DNA from: Streptomyces sp. AA1529
GTDB lineage: Bacteria; Actinomycetota; Actinomycetes; Streptomycetales; Streptomycetaceae
Length of the DNA: 64,000 nucleotides
Assembly: GCF_000280905.1 (NCBI RefSeq)
Contig: NZ_ALAP01000078.1
Coordinates: 248,001 to 312,000 of the forward strand
Direction of reading: 5' to 3'
How positions within the stretch are numbered: position 1 is the stretch's first letter; the number at the start of each line of letters is the position of its first letter. Below, piece by piece: positions 8,118 to 16,472 of this stretch. The notes under the pieces were generated by a model. The model saw nothing but the letters and a program-made list of their open reading frames with translations, was not told where the DNA came from and did not search any database. The position numbers and the translations under genes were made by a program.

Positions 8118-9353
8118 ATGGCTCAGGATTCCGCCACACCCACGCCCGTCCGTCCCTACCCCCCGCCGCGCCGCTCGGCGACCGAGGTCCCCGAGGACTA
8201 CGCGCTGCTGCGCGCGGAGGAACCCGTCGCCGCCGTCACGCTCCCCAGCGGCGATCCGGGCCACCTGGTCAGCCGCTACGACGACGTGCGGGCCCTGCTC
8301 GCCGACCCCCGCTGCTCGCGGGCCGCGACGGTGGCGCCCGAGGCGCCGAAACTCACGGCCGTCCCGTTCGACGCGGGCGGCCTGTTCACCATGGATCCGC
8401 CCGAACACACCCGGCTGCGCGGGCTGGTCGCCCGCGCCTTCACCCCGCGCCGGGTGGAGCGGATGCGGCCCCGGCTGGAAGAACTGGCCGGGGAGCTGGC
8501 CGACGCCATGGCCGCCGGGAACGGTGCCGGGGGCGGCCCCACCGATCTGAACACGGCCTTCGCCTTCCCGTTCCCGATGGCCGTCATCTGCGAGCTGCTG
8601 GGGGTGCCCTTCGCGGACCGGGAGCGCTTCCGCACCTGGTCCGACGCCGTGCTGTCGCTGACGGCGCATCCGCCGGAGGAGATGCTGCGGCACAAGCAGG
8701 CGCTGCTGGCCTATCTGGCGGACCTGGTGGCCGACAAGCGGCGCGCTCCCGGCACCGACCTGCTGAGCGCGCTGGTCGGCGTCCGGGACGAGGAGGGCCG
8801 GCCGGACGAGCGGGAACTGCTGGTGCTGGCGATGACGTTGCTGGTCGCCGGGCACGAGACGACGGCCGGGGTGCTGGGCACCTCCGTGCTGACCCTGCTG
8901 CGGCAGCCGGAGCGGCTCGGCCTGGTGCCGGACGGGGAGGAGGCGACGGCCGCCCTGGTGGAGGAGCTGCTGCGGCTCAACCCGGTCGGGGACGGCGGGC
9001 CGCTGCGGGTCACCACGGAGCCGGTGGAGGTGGCCGGCCGGGTGCTGCCGCCGAACAGCGCCGTGATCGCGTCCGTCTGCTCCGCCAACCGGGACGGCAG
9101 CCGGTACACCGATCCGGACCGCCTCGACCCGGACCGCACCGGTGATCCGGCCCAGCCGCCGCACCTGGCCTTCGGGCACGGTCCGCACTACTGCCTGGGC
9201 GCGCCGCTGGCGCGCGCCGAACTGGCCGTCGCGCTGCGGGTGCTGGCCGGCCGGTTCCCCGCGCTGCGGCCGGCGGTGCCCGTCGAGTCGGTCACCATGC
9301 ACCGGGGGCTGCTGGTCAACCGGCTGACGGAGCTGCCCGTCCGGTGGGACTGA
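8118..9353 (+). CDS. Cytochrome P450 monooxygenase
   Basis: A 411-residue soluble class I P450. It has the I-helix Ala-Gly-His-Glu-Thr-Thr near residue 247, the ExxR motif in Glu-Glu-Leu-Leu-Arg, and the haem-binding loop Phe-Gly-His-Gly-Pro-His-Tyr-Cys-Leu-Gly with the Cys thiolate near residue 358. The B-C region carries Met-Asp-Pro-Pro-Glu-His-Thr-Arg-Leu-Arg typical of bacterial CYP105/107-like enzymes. It needs ferredoxin partners not encoded here. As the only P450 in the cluster it could hydroxylate or desaturate the lipid chain, or oxidise an azoline. Its 3' end overlaps the DUF4260 gene on the other strand by 38 bases. Confidence 0.95.
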   Translation: MAQDSATPTPVRPYPPPRRSATEVPEDYALLRAEEPVAAVTLPSGDPGHLVSRYDDVRALLADPRCSRAATVAPEAPKLTAVPFDAGGLFTMDPPEHTRLRGLVARAFTPRRVERMRPRLEELAGELADAMAAGNGAGGGPTDLNTAFAFPFPMAVICELLGVPFADRERFRTWSDAVLSLTAHPPEEMLRHKQALLAYLADLVADKRRAPGTDLLSALVGVRDEEGRPDERELLVLAMTLLVAGHETTAGVLGTSVLTLLRQPERLGLVPDGEEATAALVEELLRLNPVGDGGPLRVTTEPVEVAGRVLPPNSAVIASVCSANRDGSRYTDPDRLDPDRTGDPAQPPHLAFGHGPHYCLGAPLARAELAVALRVLAGRFPALRPAVPVESVTMHRGLLVNRLTELPVRWD

Positions 9354-9756
9354 GCGCGGCGCCGCGGGGTCCGGCGGGAGCCGGGCCCCGGATGCGGGAG
9401 CCGTCGCGGGCCCGCGGACCGTATCCGAAGGCGCGGTCGACGGCGATGTGGGCGAGCCATCCGCAGGCCGCGACGCGCAGCGGACGGCTGTCCAGGGCAC
9501 GCGCCGTGCCGAGGAGCAGGAGCGGCACGCCCGGTGAGTGCAGCACGTTGTAGGAGCGCACCGCGTACCGGGGCAGCGGATCGAACGCGGGGGCCGCGGC
9601 GATGCCGTGCAGCAGCGCGAGGTCGGGCAGCACGGCGGAGGTCCACAGCACGCGGCTGCGGGGCCCGCCCAGCCGGGCGCCCGCGTACAGCGCCGCGGCC
9701 CCGACCGTGCCGCTCAGCATCCGCCCCCGCGGGGTGCACCACGTCCAGCCCCTCAT
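9316..9756 (-). CDS. DUF4260-like small membrane protein
   Basis: A 146-residue protein whose first 110 residues contain three or four hydrophobic segments and the conserved-looking His-Ser-Pro-Gly, Leu-Ala-His-Ile-Ala-Val-Asp-Arg and Phe-Gly-Tyr-Gly motifs of DUF4260 proteins. The His/Asp residues suggest a metal or catalytic site in the membrane. The C-terminal 30 residues are low-complexity. Its ATG overlaps the hydrolase stop as ATGA, making it the last gene of the long biosynthetic operon. The role is unknown; lipid handling, resistance or a tailoring step are all possible. Confidence 0.75.
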   Translation of the reverse strand: MRGWTWCTPRGRMLSGTVGAAALYAGARLGGPRSRVLWTSAVLPDLALLHGIAAAPAFDPLPRYAVRSYNVLHSPGVPLLLLGTARALDSRPLRVAACGWLAHIAVDRAFGYGPRARDGSRIRGPAPAGPRGAALSPTGRAAPSAG

Positions 9757-10880
9757 GTCCGCACCCGGCCCCGGCCGCCCCGGCGCACTCCCGCGACCGC
9801 CTCCAGTACCGCCCGCCGCACCGGATGGACGCCCAGGCCGCGGAGCGCGGAGCCGAGCAGCAGCGGGCGGACGCGGCCCAGATGGGCCGGGGCCCCGTGC
9901 GCGTCGTCGACCACGAGCAGCCTGCGGCGCGCCGCGGGGTCCCGCAGCAGCGCGGCCGCGTCGGTCAGCGGCACGATCTCGTCCCGCAGCGCGGCGACGT
10001 AGGTCAGCGGGAGGTGCGCGAGGCGGGCCAGCTCCGGCGGTGCGAGCGCCCAGTCCCGCAGTGCGCACAGCACATCGGCGGGCGGGTGCCCGGTCAGCCG
10101 CGCGAGGGTGTGCACCGTCGTGGCCGGGATGCGGGCGTGCCGGCCGGCGTCCCGGAAGAAGTGCCGTACCGGCGCGCCCACGGTGGAGACGCCGGTGATC
10201 CGGGGGTCGCTCAGCGCGGCCCGCAGCGCCAGATGGCCGCCGAAACTGAGCGCCACGGCGTGCGTACGGCCGACGTCCGCGCGGTCGGCGAGATGGTCGA
10301 GCAGGGCACCGAACATGGCGGGGGCCGCGGTGTCGTAGGGCAGGGTGTTCTCCCCCACGCCGGGCAGTTCGGTGACGGCCACGGCGGTGCCCAGCGCGGC
10401 GGCCCGGGCCAGCAGCGGGGCCCACTGCTCCTTGACCGAGACGATGCCGCCGCACACCAGGATCAGGGGACGCGGGTCGCTGCGGGAGAGCCCGGCCGTC
10501 CAGGCGGTGAACCGGCCCGTGCCGCCGGGCGGTTCGATCTGCGCACGGCCGATGTCCGGGCGGGTGGACCGCCAGCGGTCGAAGGAGCTCACGCACAGCC
10601 GCTGGGCCCGTTCCCGCGCCGGACCGTCCGGGTGGGGGAAGCGGGCGAGCGCGTAGTGGCGGACCGCGTCCAGGTGTCTGCCGCGCGCGGCGAGCGCGTC
10701 GCCCGCGCGGCTCCAGACGGCGGGCCAGGCGTCGGGGCCCTCGCCGTGGGCGCTGCGGACGCGGGTGAGGACCGCGCGGCAGCGGTCGGCCGGGATGCCC
10801 TGCGCGCGGGCGTGCAGTGGTGCGAGCGCCCGGAGTTCGGCCAGACCGGGCGGGCCGGTGAGTGCGGCGGTGTCGCTCAT
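9753..10880 (-). CDS. Alpha/beta hydrolase of the FrsA-like type
   Basis: A 375-residue protein. The first 120 residues are helical, as in FrsA/DUF1100-type hydrolases with an N-terminal cap. The catalytic fold follows with the strand Leu-Ile-Leu-Val-Cys-Gly-Gly, the nucleophile elbow Ala-Leu-Ser-Phe-Gly-Gly-His near residue 211, an acidic candidate in Ala-Leu-Arg-Asp-Glu-Ile-Val, and a late His in Asp-Asp-Ala-His-Gly. It is coupled by ATGA overlaps to genes on both sides. In tetronate pathways an alpha/beta-fold enzyme eliminates acetate from an acetylated hydroxymethyl group to give an exocyclic methylene. That role is possible here but not shown, and no acetyltransferase partner is evident. 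Hydrolysis or chain release is the alternative. Confidence 0.8.
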   Translation of the reverse strand: MSDTAALTGPPGLAELRALAPLHARAQGIPADRCRAVLTRVRSAHGEGPDAWPAVWSRAGDALAARGRHLDAVRHYALARFPHPDGPARERAQRLCVSSFDRWRSTRPDIGRAQIEPPGGTGRFTAWTAGLSRSDPRPLILVCGGIVSVKEQWAPLLARAAALGTAVAVTELPGVGENTLPYDTAAPAMFGALLDHLADRADVGRTHAVALSFGGHLALRAALSDPRITGVSTVGAPVRHFFRDAGRHARIPATTVHTLARLTGHPPADVLCALRDWALAPPELARLAHLPLTYVAALRDEIVPLTDAAALLRDPAARRRLLVVDDAHGAPAHLGRVRPLLLGSALRGLGVHPVRRAVLEAVAGVRRGGRGRVRT

Positions 10881-12175
10881 ACGGGGGTCACCTCGCTGGG
10901 CGTGGGCGGCTGTTCCCGCCGGGCGGCGGGGCGCCGGCCGGGGAAGTAGGCGGGGGCCAGTACCCGGCGGCGCAGCACGGGGCTCGCGTCGAGCGCGCGG
11001 TAGACGGTCCGGCGCAGCGCTGTCGCGGCGGGTGCCGTGAGCGCGAACATCCGCTCCTGTCGCAGTTGGAGCGCGCGCGAGCGGCGCACGTCCGGCTCCC
11101 GTTGCTGCTGGAAGAGGTCCAGCGCGGTGCGCAGCGCGCTGCCGCGGGCCCGCCGGTCGCGGCCCAGCGCCTCGGCGGCCAGCGGCGCGAGCGCGACCGC
11201 GTCCGCCAGCGCGTGGTTGACCCCCTGGCCGAGGACGGGCGAGAGGGTGTGCGCGGCGTCGCCCACCAGGACGACGCCGGGCGCCGACCAGTGCGGGACC
11301 TCGGCGGTGAAGATGTCCAGCAGCGCCGTGTCCGACCACGCGCGCAGGCTGCCGCGGGCCGCTTCCCCGGCCTCCGGGGCCAGCCGGCCGATGCGGGCGC
11401 AGAGCCGGTCGAGGCCGCCGGCGCGCAGCGTCCGCAGCCCGCCCTTGGGGATGTTGAGGCCGACCCGGACGGTGCCGTCGGCGCAGGGCAGGAACAGGCC
11501 GTGGCTGTCCCCGGCGATCCGCACCCGGTAGACGCGGCGGTCCCAGCCGGCGGGGAAGGGCAGCTTCAGCCACACCACGTCGCGCTCCAGCGGCCGGTGC
11601 CGCACCCGCTCCTGGAGTCCGGACAGCCGGCGCACGGCGCTGTGGCGGCCGTCGGCGCCGACGGTGAGCGGCGCCTCGACCCGCACGGTGCCGGCGGGGG
11701 TGCGCGCCCGTACGCCGGTCACGGCCGGGCCCTCGGCCAGCAGTCCGACCGCGGTGGCGGGCTCCAGCACCGTGCAGGCGCCCGGCTGTCGGGCGGTCCG
11801 CTCGGCGAGCGCCGCCAGCAGCGCGTCCTGCGGCAGTTCGGCGGGGTGCCGGTAGCGGTAGGGGAAGTCGGCGAACCGCAGGTCGAGTACGCGGCGGCCC
11901 GCGTCCTGGATCTCCAGCCGGTCCACCCGGTGCGCTGCCCCGCGGACCCGCTCCCAGACGCCGAGTCCGGCCAGCAGCCGCACGCCGTCCGGCGAGACGG
12001 ACTCGCCGCGGAAGGCCGGGCCCGCGCCGCGGGCCGGGTCGCGCCTCTCCAGCAGCACGACGTCCAGGCCCAGCCGGGTCAGGGCCAGGGCCAGGGCCCG
12101 GCCGCCGGGGCCGCCGCCGACCACGCACACGTCGGCGCTCAGCGCGCTCCCGGCGGCTGTCCCGTCACCGGGCAC
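10877..12175 (-). CDS. FAD-dependent aromatic-hydroxylase-fold monooxygenase
   Basis: A 432-residue flavoprotein with the class A monooxygenase signature: the dinucleotide motif Val-Val-Gly-Gly-Gly-Pro-Gly-Gly near residue 18, the Asp-Gly motif Val-Gly-Ala-Asp-Gly-Arg-His-Ser near residue 170, and the FAD ribityl motif Leu-Val-Gly-Asp-Ala-Ala-His-Thr-Leu-Ser-Pro near residue 303. It resembles UbiH/geranylgeranyl-reductase-type enzymes, so either hydroxylation or a hydride-transfer reaction is conceivable. It overlaps the PPTase gene by 11 bases and the hydrolase by four. It probably tailors the lipid or tetronate-like product; the substrate cannot be read from sequence. Confidence 0.88.
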   Translation of the reverse strand: MPGDGTAAGSALSADVCVVGGGPGGRALALALTRLGLDVVLLERRDPARGAGPAFRGESVSPDGVRLLAGLGVWERVRGAAHRVDRLEIQDAGRRVLDLRFADFPYRYRHPAELPQDALLAALAERTARQPGACTVLEPATAVGLLAEGPAVTGVRARTPAGTVRVEAPLTVGADGRHSAVRRLSGLQERVRHRPLERDVVWLKLPFPAGWDRRVYRVRIAGDSHGLFLPCADGTVRVGLNIPKGGLRTLRAGGLDRLCARIGRLAPEAGEAARGSLRAWSDTALLDIFTAEVPHWSAPGVVLVGDAAHTLSPVLGQGVNHALADAVALAPLAAEALGRDRRARGSALRTALDLFQQQREPDVRRSRALQLRQERMFALTAPAATALRRTVYRALDASPVLRRRVLAPAYFPGRRPAARREQPPTPSEVTPV

Positions 12176-13034
12176 GGTGCCCCTCCCCCGTCCCGTCGAC
12201 CAGCGCCGCGATGAGCCCGTCGTCCAGCATGGTGGCCGCCGCGGTGTCGCTGGTGTCGCCGAAGCCGGCGTCGAAGTGGGCGACGCTGACGGTGTAGGCG
12301 CGGTCCACCAGACAGGTGTGGAAGGCCCATTCGGAGCCGGTGCCGGGCTCCCCGTCGGGCCGCAGCACCTGCACGTTGCGGTCCTGCGGGCTGAAGCCGA
12401 ACTCGGTGAAGCGGAACCGCATGCCCTGCCCGATGGCCTTGCTGTACGCCTCCTTCAGGGTCCACAGCCGCACCAGCGCCGCGTTGCGCCGCTCCTCGGC
12501 GATCTGCGCGAGGGCGCTGCGCTCGTGGGGGGTGCAGACCTGCTTCTCGGTGCCCAGTCCCAGCATGGGGCGGTCCTTGGCCTCGGCGTCCACCCCGATC
12601 CAGCCGCGCCGGGTGAGGCCGACGAGCAGCAGGTTCTCGGTGTGGCTGAGGCTGATGTCGACCTGGTCCAGGCCGCGCAGATAGGGGCGGCCACCGGGCT
12701 TGTAGGCCAGCTCGACGGCCTCGGGTGCGGCCTCGATCACCGCGCAGGCGACGTGTTTGAGCAGCAGCCGGGAGGCCACGAAGCGGGCCCGGACCTGCGG
12801 GTGGCCCATCGCGCGGAAGCGGGCGTGGTCCCGGCCCAGCAGCGGGCGCAGCCGCGGGTGGTCGAGGTCGGCGGGCAGCCACTCCGGCAGCCGCCCGTAC
12901 ACGACGACGCTGCCGTGCCGTGCGACGGCGTCACGGACCCGTTCCCAGGGTCCGTGCGGTCCGTCCATCCGCACCGGCCGGGCGAACGGCTCCGCCGTCC
13001 TGCCGTCCGGCGCGGGGCCCAGGGTGATCGCCAT
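12165..13034 (-). CDS. Sfp-type 4'-phosphopantetheinyl transferase
   Basis: A 289-residue enzyme at the upper end of the family range. It has the substrate/CoA-binding segment Ile-Ser-Leu-Ser-His-Thr-Glu-Asn, the metal motif Ile-Gly-Val-Asp-Ala-Glu near residue 148, and the diagnostic Trp-Thr-Leu-Lys-Glu-Ala-Tyr-Ser-Lys near residue 193. It converts apo-ACPs to holo form from CoA, here probably the two discrete ACPs and the PKS ACP domain. ATG 13034 was chosen as the first start that gives an intact fold; a longer Arg-rich extension exists in frame but looks non-coding. It lies 108 bases after the small ACP gene and overlaps the monooxygenase gene by 11 bases. Confidence 0.93.
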   Translation of the reverse strand: MAITLGPAPDGRTAEPFARPVRMDGPHGPWERVRDAVARHGSVVVYGRLPEWLPADLDHPRLRPLLGRDHARFRAMGHPQVRARFVASRLLLKHVACAVIEAAPEAVELAYKPGGRPYLRGLDQVDISLSHTENLLLVGLTRRGWIGVDAEAKDRPMLGLGTEKQVCTPHERSALAQIAEERRNAALVRLWTLKEAYSKAIGQGMRFRFTEFGFSPQDRNVQVLRPDGEPGTGSEWAFHTCLVDRAYTVSVAHFDAGFGDTSDTAAATMLDDGLIAALVDGTGEGHRAR

Positions 13035-13142
13035 GCCAGCCCTCCAGACGCGTCGCCGCGCCGTCGGTCGCGTCCACCGCGCGGTGGCCCGCCGGGCCCG
13101 CCGCACGGATGCCCGGCGGCGCCTGCCGGGCGGTCGGGGTGC

Positions 13143-13370
13143 TCACGCGGCCACCGCCGCGGACCAGATGTCGCGCAGGCTGCGCGCCTGGAGTACGGCG
13201 TCCACCGGCACCGGGCGGTCGAGTGTCCGCTCCAGCAGCCCGATCAGCCGCAGCAGGTGCACGGAGTCCCACCCGGCCAGTTCGGTCAGCTCCCGCTCGG
13301 CGTCGGCGGGTGCCAGTGCCGTGCCCAGGTGGGTGTTGGCGAGCTGGATCAGCTCCTCGACGGTGTGCAT
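13143..13370 (-). CDS. Discrete acyl carrier protein (probable glyceryl-ACP carrier)
   Basis: A 75-residue ACP with the phosphopantetheine site Gly-Trp-Asp-Ser-Val near residue 34 (Trp in place of the usual Leu/Ala/Val). Its start lies within the 3' end of the FkbH-like gene (22-base overlap), so the pair is translationally coupled. In methoxymalonyl and tetronate pathways the FkbH homologue loads a glyceryl unit from 1,3-bisphosphoglycerate onto such a small ACP. That is the expected role here, with the adjacent KAS III-like enzyme using the loaded ACP. Confidence 0.88.
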   Translation of the reverse strand: MHTVEELIQLANTHLGTALAPADAERELTELAGWDSVHLLRLIGLLERTLDRPVPVDAVLQARSLRDIWSAAVAA

Positions 13371-15421
13371 GTCGCCACCTCCGCCCCGTCAGCGGTCGGC
13401 TCGGTCGGCTCGGTCGGCTCGGTCGGCTCGGTCGGCTGTACAGGCTCGTCGGTCAGTTGCAGCCGCAGCGTGACGTGCCCGGGGACCGGCGGGAGCGTCC
13501 GGAGCGGATGTGCGAACCGCACCTCGCCCGCGCGGGACTCCGCACCGTTCTCAGGACCGGCTTCCGCCGCGGGGGCGGGGGCCGGGCCGGTGGCGCGGTC
13601 GCCGCCCGGCCGGGCACCGGGGCCGCCGACCACGCGGAAGCCGTGCCGGGGACAGAGCGTCCGCACGGCAGCGTTGGCCCGGGTGGGGCGCCAGACGGCG
13701 TGCACGGCGGTCAGCCCGGCCTCCCGCGCCGCCGCCAGCAGCCCGCCGAGCAGGGCCTCCTCGATACCGCGGCCCAGCACCCGGCAGCTCAGCAGCAGGT
13801 TCTCCACCCGCAGCCGGTCGCCGTCGATCCGCGCGAAGACGGCACCGACCACGCCCTCGTCCCCGAACCGGTCGGCGGCCCGCACCGCCAGCACCGCGGC
13901 GCCGGGCGCGGCGGCGCACTGCCGCACCTGCTCGGTGCCCAGCCGCTCCCCGGTCAGGTTGAACCGGTTGGTGCGCAGGGTGAGCTGGGCCAGCCGGGCC
14001 AGTTCGTGCTCCCGGGCGGGTGAGACGTCCACCCGCAGCTCCAGGGTGGCGAGAAAGGCGCGGTGGTCGGCGGAGGCGGCCTCGGAGCCGACCCGCGCCG
14101 CGCGCCGGGCGTAGCGCACCGGCCGCAGCCGGTCCTCGTCGGTGAGCGCCGGGGTGTCGAACCAGCCGTCCGCGAGCAGATGTTCGGTGTGCAGCGCGGG
14201 CTCCGCGTCCAGCTCGACCACGGCGGCGCCGGGCACTCCCGCGCGCACGCTCGCCCGCTCGAAGGGCGTGTCGTCGGCGAAGACCACCGCCTCCGGGGCG
14301 AGACCCAGCCGCTCGGCGACGGTGCGCACGCCCTCGGCCTTGGAGCCCCAGTCCGCGACCACGGTCGCGAAGTCGTCCGGGCGCAGCGGGAACTCGGGGT
14401 GCTCGGCCAGGGCGCGGCGGACGGCCCCTGCGTCGTTGCGGCTGCAGACGGCGAGCAGCACACCCTGCGAGGCGAGCTGTCTGACGGTCCGCTGGAAGGC
14501 GCCGAAGGCCGCGCCGCGCAGCGTACCGGCCGCCGTGACGCCCTCGGGCCCGTCCTCGGCCAGCACGCCGTCCCACAGGGTGCCGTCCAGATCGAGCACC
14601 AGACACTTCTTGGCCTCGCCGCGCAGCGCGCGGATCAGATGGGCGGCCTCGCGGGCGTAGTGGGCCAGCAGTTCGGCGGTGCAGTGCGCGTCGGCGTAGG
14701 CGCCCAGGCGCGGCTCGTCGGCGCGGACGCCCGCGCTGGTGACCGGCTCCAGATCCAGGACGGCGAGCCCGGCGGACGGCCGGGCCATGTGCAGCAGGTC
14801 GGCGTTGAACTGCTTCCACAGGCCGCTCAGTTCGGCGCGCTGGGTGAGGGAGGTGAGCTGGTGGGTGAAGCGGCGCAGCAGCGGCACGGTGTTCAGCACC
14901 AGGGTCGCTCCCCTCGGCGCGGAGGCCGCGTGCGCCTGGGCCAGCTCGCCGAGCACCCTGCGCCGGCGCTCCGCGGCGACGCTCACCTCGAGCGGCTGCC
15001 ACGGCACCTCGACCTTGTCCCAGACGGTGAGCGGGTCCAGCACGCACAGGGTGACCTCGGGCGCGTGCGCGTACAGCGGGGAATTCGGGTCGGCCAGGTC
15101 GCCCAGGTAGCCGCCGCTGCCGCACACCCGGGTGCGGGCCAGGATGCCGTGCCGGGCGAGCTGCGCGGTCAGTGCGGGCACCACCTCCCCGACCGTGCCC
15201 CGTCCGGTGACGGCGACGCGGACGACGGGGGTGTCCGGGTGGTGGGCGAGCACCTCCTCGGGGTCGAGGGGGGCGAGCACCCGGCCGGCGAAGTCGAGCG
15301 CGTCCCGGTCCGCGCCGGCCAGCAGTTCCCGGACGGCCGGGTACTCGGCCGCGAGCCTGCCCCGGGCGTGCAGGGTGCGCAGCGCGGCGCCCGGGGCCGG
15401 TGCGGGGTCTCGGTCAGGCAT
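13349..15421 (-). CDS. FkbH-like HAD glyceryl-ACP synthase
   Basis: A 690-residue protein, longer than the usual FkbH or tetronate glyceryl transferase of 350-650. The HAD catalytic motif Asp-Leu-Asp-Gly-Thr-Leu-Trp-Asp-Gly lies near residue 277, followed by Cys-Ser-Arg-Asn-Asp and Phe-Ala-Asp-Asp-Thr-Pro-Phe-Glu. A GNAT-like domain is near 490-640 (Leu-Leu-Ser-Cys-Arg-Val-Leu-Gly-Arg-Gly). The family transfers a glyceryl group from 1,3-bisphosphoglycerate to an ACP with loss of phosphate. ATG 15421 overlaps the KAS III stop by eight bases and the 3' end overlaps the ACP gene by 22. The C-terminal tail carries a Pro-Thr-Glu repeat and looks disordered. The FkbH-ACP-KAS III trio matches tetronate-forming cassettes. 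Confidence 0.92.
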   Translation of the reverse strand: MPDRDPAPAPGAALRTLHARGRLAAEYPAVRELLAGADRDALDFAGRVLAPLDPEEVLAHHPDTPVVRVAVTGRGTVGEVVPALTAQLARHGILARTRVCGSGGYLGDLADPNSPLYAHAPEVTLCVLDPLTVWDKVEVPWQPLEVSVAAERRRRVLGELAQAHAASAPRGATLVLNTVPLLRRFTHQLTSLTQRAELSGLWKQFNADLLHMARPSAGLAVLDLEPVTSAGVRADEPRLGAYADAHCTAELLAHYAREAAHLIRALRGEAKKCLVLDLDGTLWDGVLAEDGPEGVTAAGTLRGAAFGAFQRTVRQLASQGVLLAVCSRNDAGAVRRALAEHPEFPLRPDDFATVVADWGSKAEGVRTVAERLGLAPEAVVFADDTPFERASVRAGVPGAAVVELDAEPALHTEHLLADGWFDTPALTDEDRLRPVRYARRAARVGSEAASADHRAFLATLELRVDVSPAREHELARLAQLTLRTNRFNLTGERLGTEQVRQCAAAPGAAVLAVRAADRFGDEGVVGAVFARIDGDRLRVENLLLSCRVLGRGIEEALLGGLLAAAREAGLTAVHAVWRPTRANAAVRTLCPRHGFRVVGGPGARPGGDRATGPAPAPAAEAGPENGAESRAGEVRFAHPLRTLPPVPGHVTLRLQLTDEPVQPTEPTEPTEPTEPTADGAEVATCTPSRS
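13394..13437. repeat. 9-bp tandem repeat in the FkbH 3' end
   Basis: About five copies of GGTCGGCTC encode a Pro-Thr-Glu iteration in the disordered C-terminal tail of the FkbH-like protein. The period is a multiple of three, so copy number can vary without breaking the frame. It is a replication-slippage microsatellite with no assigned function. Confidence 0.85.
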
Positions 15422-16472
15422 CGGACGCCTCCACGGTGAAGCCGGCCCGGATCCACTTGCTGGACTCCACGGAGAGGACCAGGGCGCGCTGAGCGGGGGT
15501 GAGCAGCGGGAGCAGGCGGTCGAGTTGGTGGAGGACCAGCGCGTTGCCGGTGTTGCCGGTCTCCGCGACACAGGAGACCGGCTCCCACTCGAGCCCGCGC
15601 CCCAGCTCACTCGTGATCCGCTCGGTCATCCGGCCGCCCAGCTGGGGCGGCAGCAGATAGTCGACGCTCTCGGGAGGCCAGTCCGCCGCGGTCAGCAGCG
15701 CGTCCCGCAACTCGCGGGCCAGTTCCGGCACCCGCTGCTCGACAGCTTTGTAGTCCTCGCTCACCGGAGTGCGGGGGGCCGTGCCGGACCGCAGATCCGC
15801 GGCGCCGAACCACTCGACGCGCTGCCCCGGGGGGAGTCCGAGCCCGGCCAGCCGGTGTTCGAGGTGGGTGAGCGCTGCCCGGGCGCCGGGCCGCGGCCTG
15901 CCGCTGACGACGGCCGCGCCCGCGCCGTCGCCGAACAGTACGTAGTTGACCAGCGCGGCCGGCGGCAGGTCCCGGAAGTCCTGGCCCAGGTCCAGGTGTT
16001 TGCTGCACACGTCGCCGCCGACCACCAGGCCCAGCCCGGCCGGGCCGAGCGACAGCAGGGCGCGGGCCACGGCGAACGCCTGGACCGCACCGCCGCACCC
16101 GGACTGGAGCTGGTAGGCGGCGGCTCCACGGATGCCGAGCCGGTCGGCCAGCAGGGCCGCGGTGCTGGGCATCAGCGCGTCCGGGGTGGCGGTGGCCAGC
16201 ACGATGAACCCCACCTCGGACGGGTCGGCACCGGCGTTGGCCAGGGCCCGGTCCGCCGCGTCGGTGCACAGGTCCTCCAGTGTCCAGCGCGCCCGGCCGG
16301 TGTCCAGGTCGACGGCGAAGTGCCGGGTCCGGGTGCCGATGAACGTCTCCACCCAGGCGGACGGGATGCCCAGGCGCTCGGCGAGCCGGTCGTTGCCGAC
16401 CGGTTCACCGGGCAGCGCCGTTCCGGTGCCCAGCAGATGCACGGGCGGCTCTCCCGCCCCCGGGGCCCTCAC
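15414..16472 (-). CDS. KAS III-like ketosynthase with altered catalytic His
   Basis: A 352-residue thiolase-fold protein of FabH length. The nucleophile Cys126 sits in Gln-Ser-Gly-Cys-Gly-Gly, and Asn307 in Thr-Gly-Asn-Thr-Gly-Asn matches the catalytic Asn. The segment that normally reads His-Gln-Ala-Asn is Pro276-Gln-Leu-Gly, so the catalytic His appears to be Pro; the codon (15645-15647) is CCC on the coding strand. The GTG start overlaps the PKS stop as GTGA. With FkbH and ACP partners it corresponds by context to the FabH-like enzymes that join a glyceryl-ACP to a 3-oxoacyl thioester in tetronate pathways. Loss of His argues against malonyl decarboxylation and for a different bond-forming reaction. 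I cannot say from memory whether this substitution is standard in that subfamily. Confidence 0.88.
   Translation of the reverse strand: MRAPGAGEPPVHLLGTGTALPGEPVGNDRLAERLGIPSAWVETFIGTRTRHFAVDLDTGRARWTLEDLCTDAADRALANAGADPSEVGFIVLATATPDALMPSTAALLADRLGIRGAAAYQLQSGCGGAVQAFAVARALLSLGPAGLGLVVGGDVCSKHLDLGQDFRDLPPAALVNYVLFGDGAGAAVVSGRPRPGARAALTHLEHRLAGLGLPPGQRVEWFGAADLRSGTAPRTPVSEDYKAVEQRVPELARELRDALLTAADWPPESVDYLLPPQLGGRMTERITSELGRGLEWEPVSCVAETGNTGNALVLHQLDRLLPLLTPAQRALVLSVESSKWIRAGFTVEASDA

Noticed and set aside
9753..12128. 791-codon frame as one protein
   Set aside because: Residues before the ATG at 10880 are an Arg/Gly/Pro-rich shadow of the FAD monooxygenase gene; the real hydrolase starts with an ATGA overlap.
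13143..13370. FkbH-KAS III set as methoxymalonyl-ACP biosynthesis
   Set aside because: The O-methyltransferase and 3-hydroxyacyl-CoA dehydrogenase of that pathway are missing, and a FabH-like partner is present, so a tetronate-type role fits better.
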